A DNA stretch of 64,000 nt, from positions 1,240,001 through 1,304,000 of the forward strand of contig OX359195.1 of the NCBI GenBank assembly GCA_947172415.1. The letters run 5' to 3'. The notes under the pieces are model-generated. The model was given only the letters and a program-made list of their open reading frames with translations, did not search any database and was not told where the DNA came from. Position 1 is the stretch's first letter, and the number at the start of each line of letters is the position of its first letter. Made by a program: the position numbers and the translations under genes. Positions 12,801 through 24,303 of the stretch are shown in pieces. The stretch is from Chondrosia reniformis. Taxonomy: Eukaryota > Porifera > Demospongiae > Chondrillida > Chondrillidae.

Positions 12801-14902
12801 GCTCACTTGTAAAATGATTTTAAAGAGGCTAGCCCTATTAGGAGCTGTTACCATGGGAACACATCCACTTATTATAGAATTAATCAAAGTTGAGGTTTGT
12901 ACATATATAATATATTGCACTGCTCTTCTCCACTATTGTCAGGTAGCATCTCATTTTACAGGTCAGAGTCAATGATTGGAGAGAGGGGGTGTTACCAACA
13001 CAATATCTCTTGCAGAAATTAGAGGAAACTACCCTTGCCCTGCAAGAATATGAGACTCAAGTAGCTCCAACTGGATGGACTTTTGTTTGGGATAGGTGGG
13101 TGCTTTATGCATTTGGTATACCCACTTCAGATCACATGATAGTCACATGACATTTAAACTGACAAACTGTGCTGTAATAAATCTTTGAAACTAAGCCTCT
13201 GAAAGTGTGGCTCGCACTAGTCTCCCTAGAGACATAGTAACTCGTTCAGTACACCAGAGGGAAGTTTGATTATAGGGATTTCCTCATGGCAGAGCAAGTT
13301 TGATGTAGTCAGTTAGGAGGTGTGAGTTGCTATGGTAATGAATAATTCAGATTGTTATCTTCTAACATATGTACATGCATTTTACTGATCAAAAGAATTA
13401 TCTATATTTTCTTATTAAATTGTGTATCTAACATTTAAATATTTACATATATTCTATTTAGCTGCAATTATTGAACATTTCTATATGCTTTTCAGTGCTT
13501 TTGTGCTAAACTCTATTCAGTTCCTCTAGTGACACAATATCACTTCTTCCATTGCAATGTAGTGATTTTGAAAGGTATTACTACTATAATGCTGTCACTG
13601 ATAAGGCTTCATGGGATTTTCCCTCTGATGACGTCATAGAGGGCGGGGCCATAGGACAGGGAAGAGAAGCTACTGAGGAACAGACTCCAATCAAAAGCCA
13701 GAAGAATGTACACTCCTCCCACTCAAGAGAGACCACACCTCCACCAGGTATATAATGTACACTCCTCCCACTCAAGAGAGACCACACCTCCACCAGGTAT
13801 ATAAGCTATATCAAGTAAAAATGAACAAATTAGAGACTTTCAGATCAAAACTGATCTTGGCTCCGATGTCTCATCAGCAGAGTCTGGAGTTCTGGAACTT
13901 CACGTAATGGGAACCAGAGTCTTCCTGGTTTCCATTAAGTGAACCTCTGTTTCACCCTGCATTGAACTTCCTATATACATTCTGTAGGTGTTGAAGAATT
14001 AATTGCTCTGCCTACAGTTGAGGGGGTGTGGCAAGGTCCTCCTCCTCCCCCTCCCCCTCCCTTAGAAGAAGGGGAAATCCCTCCCTCTCCTCCAACTCCC
14101 CCGTCTCCTCCTCCAGATGAAGAAGCAGAGAAGGATGAAAGTGAGAGCGATCCTGAAGAATTTATAGTTAAAGCTGAGCCTCAAATTTATTATGGTCCAG
14201 TGGGTCCTCCCGGAAGATTGAGTGATGTAAGTCTGCTCGTGTGAACTGTACAGTACATATCACATAAACTGGTACTATAGAGTAGGATATTTTCGAGGAT
14301 AGAAATTTTTGTGAATCTTTGAAAAGGTCCTCAGAATAAATGTGATTATTATTTCACTGTTGCTGAGAGTGAGAGCTAATCATGTGAAACTCAAGAAAAA
14401 TGGCGGATCGAGGAAATTTTTATGATTTTGGGGTTAGCTTGCAAATTAGAATAGTATACAGCTAAACTAAAGATGCCACGTAGAGCCAATGAACTCCTTC
14501 CATATAAGGTGGCTAGAATCTAAGGATGCTGGGGAAACAAATAGTGTCAACGTCCCAATGTATGTGTCTGAAACATGAACACTCAAATGATCCATGTTCC
14601 TCACAATACAAGGGTACATTTCAAACTATGGTCCAGGGTGATCGCTTTAGAGGGATCTCTATACTGAAATGGACGTGTAACACCTGTAGGTGACCAGTGA
14701 AGGTGCTGTGGGGTCAAGAGAAGGCAGTCCAAGTCAGGACAGTGATTCAGAACCAAAGAAGAAGAAATCAAAGAAGGTCTGCTACCAAGTAGTAGTCAAT
14801 AGTGTTACTTGTAAATGAATGATGCCCTATGTACTTCCTCTACAGGTTAAAGTTAATTCTTCTCAAATGAGATATGGCACCGGTACCTCTATACTGGTTT
14901 AA
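6813..14902 (+). CDS. FNBP4: FNBP4-A: formin-binding protein 4 homologue with altered C-terminus
   Basis: FNBP4 is a nuclear WW-domain protein that binds proline-rich partners such as formins. Exons: 6813-7036, 11146-11309, 11784-12525, 12790-12894, 12962-13095, 13563-13747, 13988-14226, 14690-14776, 14846-14902; all phases match. WW1 is DEWQMCTDQNSG...YYWN...SWTLP. WW2 is split over two exons: GWTFVWD then ERYYYYN...ASWDFP. A poly-proline/acidic exon and a KKKKSKK segment follow. The last exon is odd: after VKV the usual SLLQKWSGLHQ end is replaced by a short new tail because about 200 bp are deleted relative to copy B. An upstream first exon was not found; the first in-frame ATG seen is 6875. 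Confidence 0.8.
7970..8110 (+). repeat. Interspersed repeat (CCAAGTGACC family)
   Basis: Sequence beginning ACCAGCCAAGTGACCAAAGT. Related copies occur at 24618-24680, 26135-26310 and 51420-51560. The copies sit in unrelated introns, so a short non-autonomous element is likely; I see no promoter boxes or target duplications that fix its class. Confidence 0.5.
8480..8555 (+). repeat. 16-bp minisatellite (GGATTGGAGAGGTGGT)
   Basis: About four to five tandem units of GGATTGGAGAGGTGGT in FNBP4-A intron 1. The orthologous array in copy C (51940-52060) is longer and mixed with GAGTAG variants. Confidence 0.8.
9250..9950 (+). repeat. Octamer array (TACTATAC)n, about 700 bp
   Basis: Near-perfect repeats of an 8-bp unit TACTATAC with rare GCT interruptions. 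It produces long spurious Tyr/Thr/Ile/Leu frames. The same site in copy C (53515-53660) is only about 150 bp, so the array is unstable in length. Confidence 0.95.
10062..10253 (+). other. Small conserved open frame, 63 codons
   Basis: Open frame beginning MYNCFLNLFFVLLSVVLCDD, which looks like a signal peptide. The same frame is open with equal length in copy C at 53771-53962, with two amino-acid changes (M to R, G to R) and at least one silent change. It lies inside FNBP4 intron 1. No known family is recognised; a chance frame in a duplicated intron is the main alternative. Confidence 0.25.
11405..11497 (+). repeat. CTGT/CCGT microsatellite
   Basis: Low-complexity (CTGTCTGTCCGT) tract in FNBP4-A intron 2. 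A shorter relative lies at 63510-63545 in copy D. Confidence 0.85.
11675..11783 (+). repeat. FNBP4: 51-bp tandem repeat abutting the WW1 splice acceptor
   Basis: Two full units of a 51-bp repeat. Each ends in a splice-acceptor-like CTGTAG followed by TCAAGATGAAT, which is the first 11 nt of the WW1 exon. The units therefore duplicate the exon boundary. Copy C has about six units (55231-55550); copy B has none. Confidence 0.85.
11784..12525 (+). CDS. FNBP4: FNBP4-A WW1 exon
   Basis: A 742-nt exon. It opens with WW domain 1 (QDEWQMCTDQNSGYTYYWN, second Trp in NNVSWTLPQG), followed by a long Glu/Asp-rich disordered region (EEADLQENVD, SESDESDIDNML) and ends NPNLAK. Phase 2 in, phase 0 out. The region just upstream carries tandem copies of the acceptor. 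Confidence 0.88.
13706..13803 (+). repeat. FNBP4: 49-bp minisatellite spanning the WW2 exon 5' splice site (2 units)
   Basis: Unit of 49 bp covering the last exon codons (HSSHSRETTPPP) and the CCAG|GTATAT donor. It is present 2 times here, 4 times in copy B (34617-34812) and 5 times in copy C (57344-57588). Using a downstream donor would meet TAA in the first repeat, so only the first donor keeps the frame. Confidence 0.85.
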
Positions 14903-14989
14903 ACTGTATAATCATTACCATGGCATTGAGAGATGCACTTAAAGTGTTTTCTGTTCTCTGTCATGTCCTCTCTTCAGATGACATTGATA

Positions 14990-15120
14990 TACATATCACT
15001 ACAACAGAGTGCCTACAGGATATAGGAGGTACGTACTTATTTGATGATGAGAGGACGGCCAAGTTACTGAGCAAGGTGGACCAGTGGGAGACCATACAAG
15101 GTATACATGGACCACTACAT
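14990..15120 (+). other. Unidentified exon-like fragment downstream of FNBP4-A
   Basis: An acceptor-like CTCTTCAG is followed by an open stretch (DDIDIHITTTECLQDIGG, then DERTAKLLSKVDQWE). Decayed relatives lie downstream of other FNBP4 copies, near 29840-29870, 36980-37110 and 58995-59030. Similarity of phrasing suggests a former coding exon, but I do not recognise the protein. Confidence 0.3.
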
Positions 15121-15359
15121 GTGACTGGTTGCTAGGAGACTGAGGGGAAATTAGAAGGTAGACTCCACCCATATGTGACTGGTTGCTAGGAGACTGAAGG
15201 GGAATTACTAAATATCAGACCTATAATATCATTTCTCTTTACAACTGACTCTCTTCTCTGGTAATTATTGATATCTTATACAAAATATTCATATACATAT
15301 AATTAATACTTACAAACAAAAGGTTCACGAGTTCAAAATTTTGAAGAATAACAATCTGT

Positions 15360-18300
15360 TTCACAAGTAACCAAATAACCCTGGAACAAAAAGAGAAGAA
15401 TTACATATTCACAAGTTACATAATATAATGTATTCCTATAAATAACACAGTCCATATGTGACACTATTTGGATTGAAATTAGTAAATCTACTGTTAACCA
15501 AATTACGTGTACAAACAGATGATGAAAGACATTCACTTACCTAACTTAACAATGAGCCTCAATTCCTTGTTGGCTTTTCTTACATTATCAATCAATTCCT
15601 GTTTAGGAGCATATTCTTTGTATTCCTCATACATCCCCAGTTCCAACTCTCTGAGATTCTGATTGGCTGCTGCTCCCTTTAGAATGCTCTCTGCAACATT
15701 CCTCCAGTTAATTTTATACATTTTACTATCCACTGTCAACCTCTCTAGTGTAGTGTTCTCCTTGACAGCTTGTTCAACTGATGTCAAGACATCTTCTTCA
15801 GTGACATCCTGGATATTCAGTACAAGTGTATCCAGTACAATTAAATACATGTACTACAATATGAAGTGATTACCTAATCTAAAACACTCAGAGGCCATAG
15901 ACTGGAACAAGCTAGTCAAATAAACCTAAACTTTGTAATAAGCAGACTGGATATACCTTTAATAAGTAAGGGAAAGTAATATTTACTAGTGACAGGCAGT
16001 CAAGTGTACCTCAGACTGGTCTGTGTCAGTACAGATGGTGAGTTCTTTCAATGAAGTGTTGTCATGTAGACATCCAATAGCATTGGCAATGTCCCTCGGT
16101 GTGATGTTGTAAGAGTTTCGTAGTGTATTATAGAGTTGACAAATTGTAACACTCTTTAATCCACTTTGTAGTAGTTGCACAAGTAATGCTCCATTCCCTA
16201 TCATTTGAAAGAACCAATCAGATTACAGAACATTAAAACAGTGCAAATTTATATAATTTATATAATTTATTAATGCTTATGTAATAGTTTGAAATGTTGC
16301 AGAGAGAGGCTATACATTGGCTACTAATCACTTGAAAGGGACACTTTACTGAACACAACCATTCTATTGAGATGACTGTATAGAGTACATGATCCTCATA
16401 GTTGATGAAACTTATTAAGTCCATAGACAATACATTCTGTACATAAAGTTATAAAACCTACCTTCAAAGTCACAACTCCACAGAACAACTTGTTCCAATG
16501 AAGGATTCTGGATCATTCCCTTCAATATACTGGAGGTCAGTGTTTGATGTCCACCAGCTCCTCTCATGGTGACCTTCCTGAGTGTCCTGCACTGTCCAAC
16601 TCCACATTCAACAAGATCAGTGAAACCTTCCTGTATACACCACACATGACAGAGATGTGATATACACATGGGAATACACTATACAAAATTGTTAACTGAA
16701 ATATCACATCACAATTGAGTGGATATAACAATAAAATGTCTTCTGCTCAGAACAAGGTTAGCTGACATGATGTAAAAATTGTGTGGATGGAATAACTACA
16801 TGGAAATGAGACAGCACTTCCAGTCTCTACATACCAGTTGATCTGAGAGAACAGTGAATGAGCAGAGCACTCTCTAATAATCAAATGGATTGGACTGGTC
16901 AGAAGGATTGACCATTTGAACTAATTTGCACCACACAAGATATACATCTTTCTTCTCAAATGAACACTTTCACTGATAAACAATACAGTTATTACATAAC
17001 TTTTGTATAAGAACATTATTTGGACCAACTATGGGATAGCCATAAGACTGCTACACATTATCAATTAAACAGGAGTAACAAAGTGAACCCTCTAAATATA
17101 AGTTAGTTATGTCCATATACTTGAGAAGCAATACTAGCCAGTAGCTTCTGCACAGCCTTTCACAGATCTTGTCTACATACACTTGGAACTCATTTCAGAT
17201 ACACATACAAGGGCTATATAGCTATGAGGGGATATAGTGTTAGGTGTGTATGGGCCAGAGTGGTGAATGGGGAGAGTGAAGTGGAGAAGATAATATTCTA
17301 TATATCATCATCACACTCACAGGTAATGAAGTACTGTCCAGTTCAAACTGAAACTCTTCTATTTCACTGCTTCTAAGACAGTCAAACACTTCACAACATT
17401 GTGGCACTCCTTTCATCTCCCTGAGACAAAGTGTCTTTAGTGAGCTCTTCTTCATACAACTCACAACACATGGTAGTAACTCTACACAATCAGCATCTAC
17501 AAAATGTTACAAAATATACTACGTACAATCACACACCACCAGGTTATCAGGACTAGACCTCATATTGACAAGTTAACAAGTTATAACAACTTTAATACAA
17601 TATTCACACAAAATGTATAAAAACATTCATAAGAGATCAATAAACTTGAGTATTTTGATAACAATACACTTACTTGAGTATTCAGAAAAGTCAACATTTA
17701 CTTTCTTCATGTTTAGTCTGTCTTTGATACCAAACAAGAACACTTTCATCAAATTCACACTAAACCTCCAACCTAATGTCACATCTTCCAGACTGGGGTG
17801 CCTCCTAACGCACTACAGTATAAAGATGTTGATGGATCACTCAAGAATAACAATATATACAAGTGCTTATCTAAATAGAGAATTACCACACATAAAGACA
17901 TATCTCAACATTCACACTTAACACTGCACACAAGTGTCATATAGTGAGATCTCATGTGACCAGCAACCAATCACATGTAGTGACTACAGCTGATTATAGA
18001 GTTGTCCCATAGCTGCATTCACTGGTTTGTGTCACATACATGATACACTATATAGCTTGATAGAATATGAACACATTTCAGTGGAATGGAACAAATATAA
18101 AGTGACCACTGACCAAATACAATATTCACTATTAATAGACTAAATACTTGTCCATAAAGGTTCACTTTCTCAATTAAAATATTAGCTGTTCTGTATAGAG
18201 GTTTTACTGTTCTTTACACTTGTATGTATTCCACAACTCACATTGACACTAGCATCAATATCACCACCTTCATAATCACATTGCCACATCTCCATGGTAA

Positions 18301-18938
18301 CCAATTGTGGTAGGTTGTCAAGTAAGACCTTTAAGTCTTCATGTGTAAAGTTGACACTCCACAGATTAAGAGATTTCAACTGACGACAAGTAACTACTGA
18401 GCTCATTTGCACACTTGCCTTCCCATAAAGAACTACATAGCAACAAGAAAGGATATAGTTTGTGGTATCATTTCAAGTTAGCAACTTCACAACTCATGAC
18501 TTGTGCAGTGAATGACAACACAAGTGACTCAGACTTGTGCAGTATGTACACATACTAGTGACTGTCACATGTGACTATTTAGTATGACTCACATTCGAAA
18601 TCTATTGCAAGGTGTTCAAGTCTCTTTGAATGAAATGAAACAATGTCAGACATCACTGAAATGTCATCTCCTCCCACTGAAGGTCCACCTAGCTGTACAG
18701 ATGTAAAATGTACCATGAATATTAAACAGTACTATATACTTACATAAATGTACTTTATATAAGTTTGGTAAACATTTACAAAAGAACACAATTAAAGAAG
18801 CCATAAAACTATACTTCATGTTGGACTGCAAACTTACCAATTCTCCTGCTCCTTCTTTAATGGTCAGTTTTTTTAGTGAACTTTGCAACTTTAGAAAGTC
18901 TTGAAGTACAACAGACTTTAGCTCTGTCCCTGAGTAAT
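15360..18938 (-). CDS. NLR2 LRR exon series
   Basis: Nine exons. Recognisable LRR strands include LKKLTIKE, LEHLAIDF, LKSLNLWSVNF, LVTMEMWQC, LKTLCLREM, LRKVTMRG, LEQVVLWSC, LKELTICT, LERLTVDS and LRELELGM. The last exon (15379-15360) adds LFGYL and the stop. Most introns split the repeats in phase 0 or 1 alternately. Confidence 0.88.
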
Positions 18939-21900
18939 CTATAGAAGGAAAGTAATGAGTGTCATCAGTCAAGTTGAATATTCACACTTCAAAGATAATC
19001 ACAAGCTTAAGGTATTAGGAGCAATCAATATACACTGGACTGGATCTATAAATTTGTAACTTCTTCTATATATAACATGTCAACAGTCTACAAAAGGGTT
19101 TATTCACACATCTCAACTTACAATATCAACTCACCTCTAATTGTGACTTCTTCCAAATATGTCACCTTTCCAGATATTTGCTGAATAAAGGAATCAGTTG
19201 TATTAGATGGGTTCCTAGCTGAAAGTCGTTTGATGTGTCTGCTGATGGTCATCAGGTAAGCTAAACTGTTGAGCTGATGGGAACTGAGAAAACTAATGTC
19301 AGCATCATTGCAATACTCCATGAACCTTTGACATAGCTCTTCATTTTTGCTCTCTGCTACTGCTGTAGCAATCTCAGTGAAAGGGGTTCCTCTAGCAAAC
19401 CTGCAATCATTTTTAAACGCAAGAGGCTCAAACAAGAGGTCTCTCACAGCATCATTCTCTAGTCCTCCAATGCCGCAGAAGAAAAGGAATGGCATCTCGT
19501 AGTTGGAGTCTGATAAGACAAACTCTCCCTTCTTGTTGTACCCAAGAACAAGTCTCTCTTTCCAGAACTTTCTCTGTTCCTCGGCAGGTAACTGCTTGAC
19601 TGCACAGGCTGCAAGGAACTCTTGAACTGTTCTGTGAAGAAAGTGGTACGATCCAGTGACTCCACCAAAGGCACTTCGATAAGAGATGCAATTCATTAGA
19701 CCAAAATGATCATCTTCTGACAGCTTCTGATTGTGGAAAATGATGACATCATTCAGCACACCATCCAAGGCAAGTTGACTCAGTTTGATCAAACGGGGAC
19801 AGAGTCGGAGGACATCCTCAAAACTGCCAATTTCCATTTCCACTCCATTCTTCTCAAAGTGTCGCTTCACAGTGAGGCAGATGATGCTTTTAAATAGATC
19901 ACTGATTGTATCAAGAGGGGTATCACGGACATTATTGACAAAACATGTCATCAGCAGGATCAGAGGGATGAAGCACATGGCTTTGATTCGAGGCAGGGTA
20001 GAGTTCAGCCTTGCTAGTAAAGCATCAGCTACAGAATCTGATCTAGATGACTCTCCGTAGTACTTTCTTGTGAACTGCTCAATCTCTTTCTCTCCAAATC
20101 CACTCACCTCGATGCGTCTGTCTATCTTGTCATGTAGAGGGACTGATGCTCGTGGTCGGGATGTGATGATGAAGGATGACTGGGGGAGGGTCTTGCCATT
20201 TATAATGTCTGCAACCAGAGATTTCTCCTGTAGCTTTTCAGGGAACTCATCGTAGCCATCCATAATGAACAGTGTGTCCTTTCCCTTGCTGACTGTGATG
20301 TACTGACTCAAAGTGGACACATCTTCCTCATCAAGGCTTGTGTTAACATCACTGGTACAGCTGCGAACTAGGTCCTCTACACTCAGTGTCGTATCGGAAG
20401 GAAGACCTCGGAGTACTACTCTAATGACTACCTTGTATTCCCTGGCAAATGTACCCTCAGCAAACTTGTAGCACAGCTGTTTGGTCAGAGTGGACTTGCC
20501 TATACCGGGCTCTCCTTCCAGCAGGATGCGTTTCCTTGGAGGTTGTACAGGCTCGTACTCCAAGATCTCCTGCAGGCTGATGGGTTTTCCTTCGATGTCA
20601 TGTGACTGACCAGATGCTAGAACTACAGATGGAGCGCACTGTAGCTTAGCTTTTGTAGCTTTCAATTCTGGGGACTCTACTAGTTGGAGCTTGACAAAGC
20701 CCATTTCAGCTAGCTTCAGAGACCAGTGGTTTGATATGACTGGCCTTTGGTACACCTCCTTGAGATTGGTCAGAGAATTCTGTATATTGAGGAGGAAGTA
20801 TTAACTACATATGTAGGAAGCATTAGCAGATGTGACAGATTAATATACGTTACGTGTTACGTGTTACCATGCATATGTTTTCAGTAATAATGTATAATAT
20901 ACTATTAACAGGTACAGGCATGTAAACGTACAATATCAGAGGTCTGGTTGGTGTCTGTAGTTGTTGGATCTTTGAACTGACTGGTGGATGGACCTACAAA
21001 CCACAGAACAGAAAATCCTTATATTGTGAGATGAGAATTTATAAAAATGAATGGAGAATACTTGTGGTTTATGTTATCACTACATGCATGCATTGTTTTT
21101 GGCCTATAACAAGAACACACTGCATAGCTGAAGTACATTCCTAGTATTGGATAAATACGTACGTATATAAACCTTGAATTACTGGTTAATATGAACTTTC
21201 ATGTAATGTTACTCATAGTTACACATGAATATACCAACCTGATGAGGTAACTTTGAGAAAGTAGAAGTAAATTTATCACTTCTTTACTAACATAAAGAAG
21301 TGATAAATTTACTTAATAATTATACTATTTTTATATTTTTATTGTCTAATTACGTGACTTGACTAAAGCAGTCTAGAAACGCAAAGCCAGGTTATATGTT
21401 TACAATGATGTTACTCATAGTTACACATGAATATACCCACCTGATGAGGTAACTTTGACAGACAAGAAATCTTTAATAACCTTTGCAAACTGCTTATTCA
21501 TGTTTGTAGTATCAGGAGCTTCCTGTAGTGCTTTAGCAGCTGCTCCAAGTGTCTTTGGAGCTGGGTCATTGTGGAGGAACTGGTAGAACAGGTCATTTGC
21601 AGCAGCTACACTTAATGCATCGTCCAACTGTTGTCTCTGTCCTTGAGATATGACACGCTCACATTCAAGATCAAAACGTATTGTTTTCGCATTACAGTGC
21701 TTTATATGACCCTGCTTGTGTTGGCCAAGGAATGCAATGATTTCATCTGGTGTCATTTCCATTGCTATATATAAAACACATAACTTACATATTAAAGTTA
21801 TATGTAATATCTACTTATTGTAGCATATATTCTGTGAAAAGTTAACTTTACAATGAACTACTAGTACATTTACATACATGCAGTGAAGCTGTATATCTAC

Positions 21901-23048
21901 GTATGTATACGCATATGTATATATCTGTATACACTTACAAAATGGTAAACTGCAATTATACTAAATGTTTAATGGTGACCTGCCATGTCCACCTTATAAG
22001 CACTCTATCTGCGATATACTGACTATAGTGACTGTACTTTGTACTAGCTTTGTGTGAAATGGTATAGCTACTGGTTTTCACAGGTTTTTATTTACCATGC
22101 ATGCAGTACTTGAACATTTTAATAAGTTATACAACTCTTTAACTGACTTGTGACAGTTGCTGTCTGGTCTGTAGTTTGACTGACTTGTGGTACTGTCTGG
22201 GATAAATCATATTCTCCTAATAAAGTAAAGAACATTCTATTCATATCACTTGCACTTCTCCTTTTTACATTCTCAATAAATATGGCGGTTAGATAGTGAT
22301 CTGGCCTATGGAGAACCAACTCAGTATATAAGATCTATATAGTGGAACTAGCTCTATACTGACACTACTCAATACAGACCAGTGATCATGGTGTAGATTA
22401 AACAGACATTCATATTGAGTTATGTGGACATTACTATAGAACCAACTGCTAACACTATTACATCTGACACTCAACATCACTCCATTTATTATACTTTGAT
22501 TTCTTAGAAAGTGGAACAGAATCTTCTAAACAAGTGATTAATAAGGAAGGAAATAAAGTCCCAAACATTCTCATGAAGTAATTTGAGTTTTACAATTAGA
22601 CTATCTAAGACTAACTGTTCTAACGGACTGTCAATCCTTAAATCTTTCAATCACTGGAGAGATTGTCAATTCTTATTTATACAATGCACTGAATAAAACA
22701 GTTGTGGTTTAACAAATCATCCAAGAAGGTTTACTGACCTGGTAGGAACTGTTTCACTAGTTCAGCCAGTCTCCTGTGACCTCTGTGAGTAGTGTCCTTC
22801 TCTAGTGCATCACAGAGAGCCTCCAGTTTGTCACAACAAGGATCTCCTTCAAGGAGACTGTACAGGAAACTGTTAGCATCCTCCCACCTCTGATAGTCCC
22901 TCAGAGTCTCACACTCGTCAGCTGAGATAACATTAGCTGCTCTCAGGTGATCTGCCACTCTTCTCACGTCACACCCCTCGAGGGCTGGATGGAGAGACTT
23001 CTGAAGGAACTCCCTCACTTCTCTGGGAGGTATCTCTGTAGAAGCCAT
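15360..23048 (-). CDS. NLR2: CARD-CARD-NACHT-LRR receptor, complete (1253 aa model)
   Basis: Fourteen coding exons on the minus strand: 23048-22739, 22216-22148, 21764-21441, 20993-20932, 20779-19135, 18938-18838, 18692-18593, 18432-18242, 17812-17674, 17496-17321, 16630-16462, 16197-16010, 15808-15541, 15379-15360. Every junction is GT-AG and every phase matches; the sum is 3762 nt with one stop, TGA at 15362-15360. Start ATG at 23048 follows a 5' UTR intron (acceptor at 23051, donor after 23190). Order: CARD-like 1 (about 8-103), spacer, CARD-like 2 (about 130-232), linker, NACHT (Walker A near 340), LRRs (about 805-1250). It is convergent with FNBP4-A. Likely a cytoplasmic immune receptor; partner proteins unknown. 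Confidence 0.92.
16640..17320. other. NLR2 intron, no gene seen
   Basis: About 690 bp between LRR exons 17496-17321 and 16630-16462. It is almost identical in NLR3 (38550-39238). No exon-like open stretch with splice sites was found. Confidence 0.6.
19135..20779 (-). CDS. NLR2 NACHT exon
   Basis: A 1645-nt exon with Walker A GEPGIGKSTLTKQ, Walker B LFIMDGYDEFPE, sensor SSFIITSRPRAS, PLILLMTCFV and FLHRTVQEFLAA. All ATP-binding residues expected for NACHT are present. Its length equals that of NLR3. Confidence 0.94.
20932..20993 (-). CDS. NLR2 linker exon
   Basis: A 62-nt Ser/Thr-rich linker (PSTSQFKDPTTTDT) matching NLR1 exon 2677-2616. Confidence 0.7.
21211..21320 (-). repeat. Partial duplicate of CARD2 exon end with a perfect hairpin
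   Basis: The stretch at 21211-21260 repeats the donor flank of the CARD-like 2 exon (21415-21470). It runs directly into a perfect 22-bp inverted repeat (21265-21286 and 21293-21314) with a 6-nt loop. Confidence 0.7.
21441..21764 (-). CDS. NLR2 CARD-like domain 2
   Basis: A 324-nt phase-1 symmetric exon: MTPDEIIAFLGQH, RVISQGQRQQLDDALS, NDLFYQFLHNDPAPKTLG, FAKVIKDFL. The same exon type, 324 nt, is the only CARD-like domain of NLR3 (43898-43575) and is lacking in NLR1. Sequence pattern fits CARD; a death-fold of another type is possible. Confidence 0.7.
22148..22216 (-). CDS. NLR2 spacer exon
   Basis: A 69-nt phase-1 symmetric exon (GEYDLSQTVPQVSQTTDQTA). It is the short form of the NLR1 spacer at 4654-4484. 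Confidence 0.6.
22739..23048 (-). CDS. NLR2 exon 1: CARD-like domain 1
   Basis: Starts MASTEIPPREVREF, then the helical block HLRAANVISADE and SFLYSLLEGDP, ending RLAELVKQFLPG. Homologous to the NLR1 CARD-like exon. In NLR2 it is the first coding exon, and ATG sits two bases after the acceptor. Confidence 0.75.
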
Positions 23049-23189
23049 ACCTACAGTAAAGGTATAGTTTTAAGAGGTTGTCTGGTCAGATCAAGCAGTA
23101 ATCCAACAACAGTGAGTTGATGGAAATAGACAATAGGAAATTTAAATTACAAGTAATGTTGAATGGATCTTAGACTTGATTTAACTAAC

Positions 23190-23560
23190 CTCCAACTCAA
23201 CCAAAAAGAGGTCTCGTCCTTGTGATCAGAGACACGTCAATACTTAGTTAACAGAACTTTAAAAGAAAACGATGTCTTAGAGCGAAACTAGTACAAGCGG
23301 AAGAGCGTAGGCCTACTTACGAGGGCGTACTCAAGGGGATTCCCCTCGGCTGACCTCAATTGGGACAGTGCGGCGGTAAGAACAGACGTATACAGTACGT
23401 AACTGGAGTAAAGCCCGCCCTCAGTGTATGTATATATAGAAGACCCGAAACACTGTCAAACACTGGAGCACCAACTTCTTCTGTGAATGTAATGAAACTC
23501 TGATATAGTTGGCTACTCATGTTCAATTAATATATATGTCACGTGACTTGGAGCAGTGGT
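23190..23560 (-). promoter_or_regulatory. NLR2 promoter block with kappaB and CLEAR-type sites
   Basis: Same block as at NLR1. UTR exon donor GGAG|gttagt ends at 23190; GGGGATTCCCC at 23335-23345; GTCACGTGAC at 23538-23547. The order and spacing (about 200 bp) match the other three copies while surrounding sequence has diverged, which argues for constraint. Confidence 0.6.
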
Positions 23561-24202
23561 GACTATGAACCATGCACAAATTCTCTTCTACACAATTATT
23601 GTATATATATATTTCCTTTACTTACATAAACTGTATGTTCAACTGTAATACTTGTGGTTTGATTATCACTTCATGTATGCAGAACTTGAGCTAGCAAATA
23701 TAGCTATATGCGGATATCTGCATTCGAGTGCTGATACCAATTGCAATTATTAAGTCTTATCTTCTTCATAACTCTCCATTTGCTAGAATACCAGTTCCAA
23801 ATATTCATCAAATTGTAGAACCCAAAATTATGAGTGATTAGGCTGGAGATTGGTAATTTATATGTTCTATGGCCATGTAGATATATTACATATACAATGA
23901 TACGATGATATTATATTCTGCAATAGCAATCACTATACAAAAGATGAAGAGAGTGTTTTAGCAAAATGTTCAGTCAGGCAAAGGCAAGGTAATATAGTTA
24001 TGCATGTAGTAAGTCAGTCAAAATCAGTATCACTAAATACCTACAAAATGTAAGAGAATACATGTTAACAAACTGTAATTTATACATATATATGTAAATA
24101 CGTATTATGTATTTCTATTAATTGAATACTATTAAAAAGGATAACAAAAGTATACCTTATAAAACAACTATCAAATCCTATAGACACTCAATATATTATA
24201 TG

Positions 24203-24303
24203 GGATACTGAGATTATTAATAAGCAACTGCAACATGAATTCTTTTAAATAGGCAACTATTAAAAAGAATTCATGTTGCAGTTGCTCAATAATCTCAGTA
24301 TCC
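24203..24303. repeat. Long inverted repeat (MITE-like hairpin)
   Basis: Two arms of about 40 bp beginning GGATACTGAGATTATT and its complement, with an AT-rich loop and one small bulge. Inserted in the region between NLR2 and the Myt1 fragment. No clear target duplication. Confidence 0.7.

Noticed and set aside
18593-18692. LRR-like exon in NLR2 (LEHLAIDF) as an unrelated gene
   Set aside because: Splice sites and phase fit the NLR2 model exactly, and the same exon is in NLR1 and NLR3.
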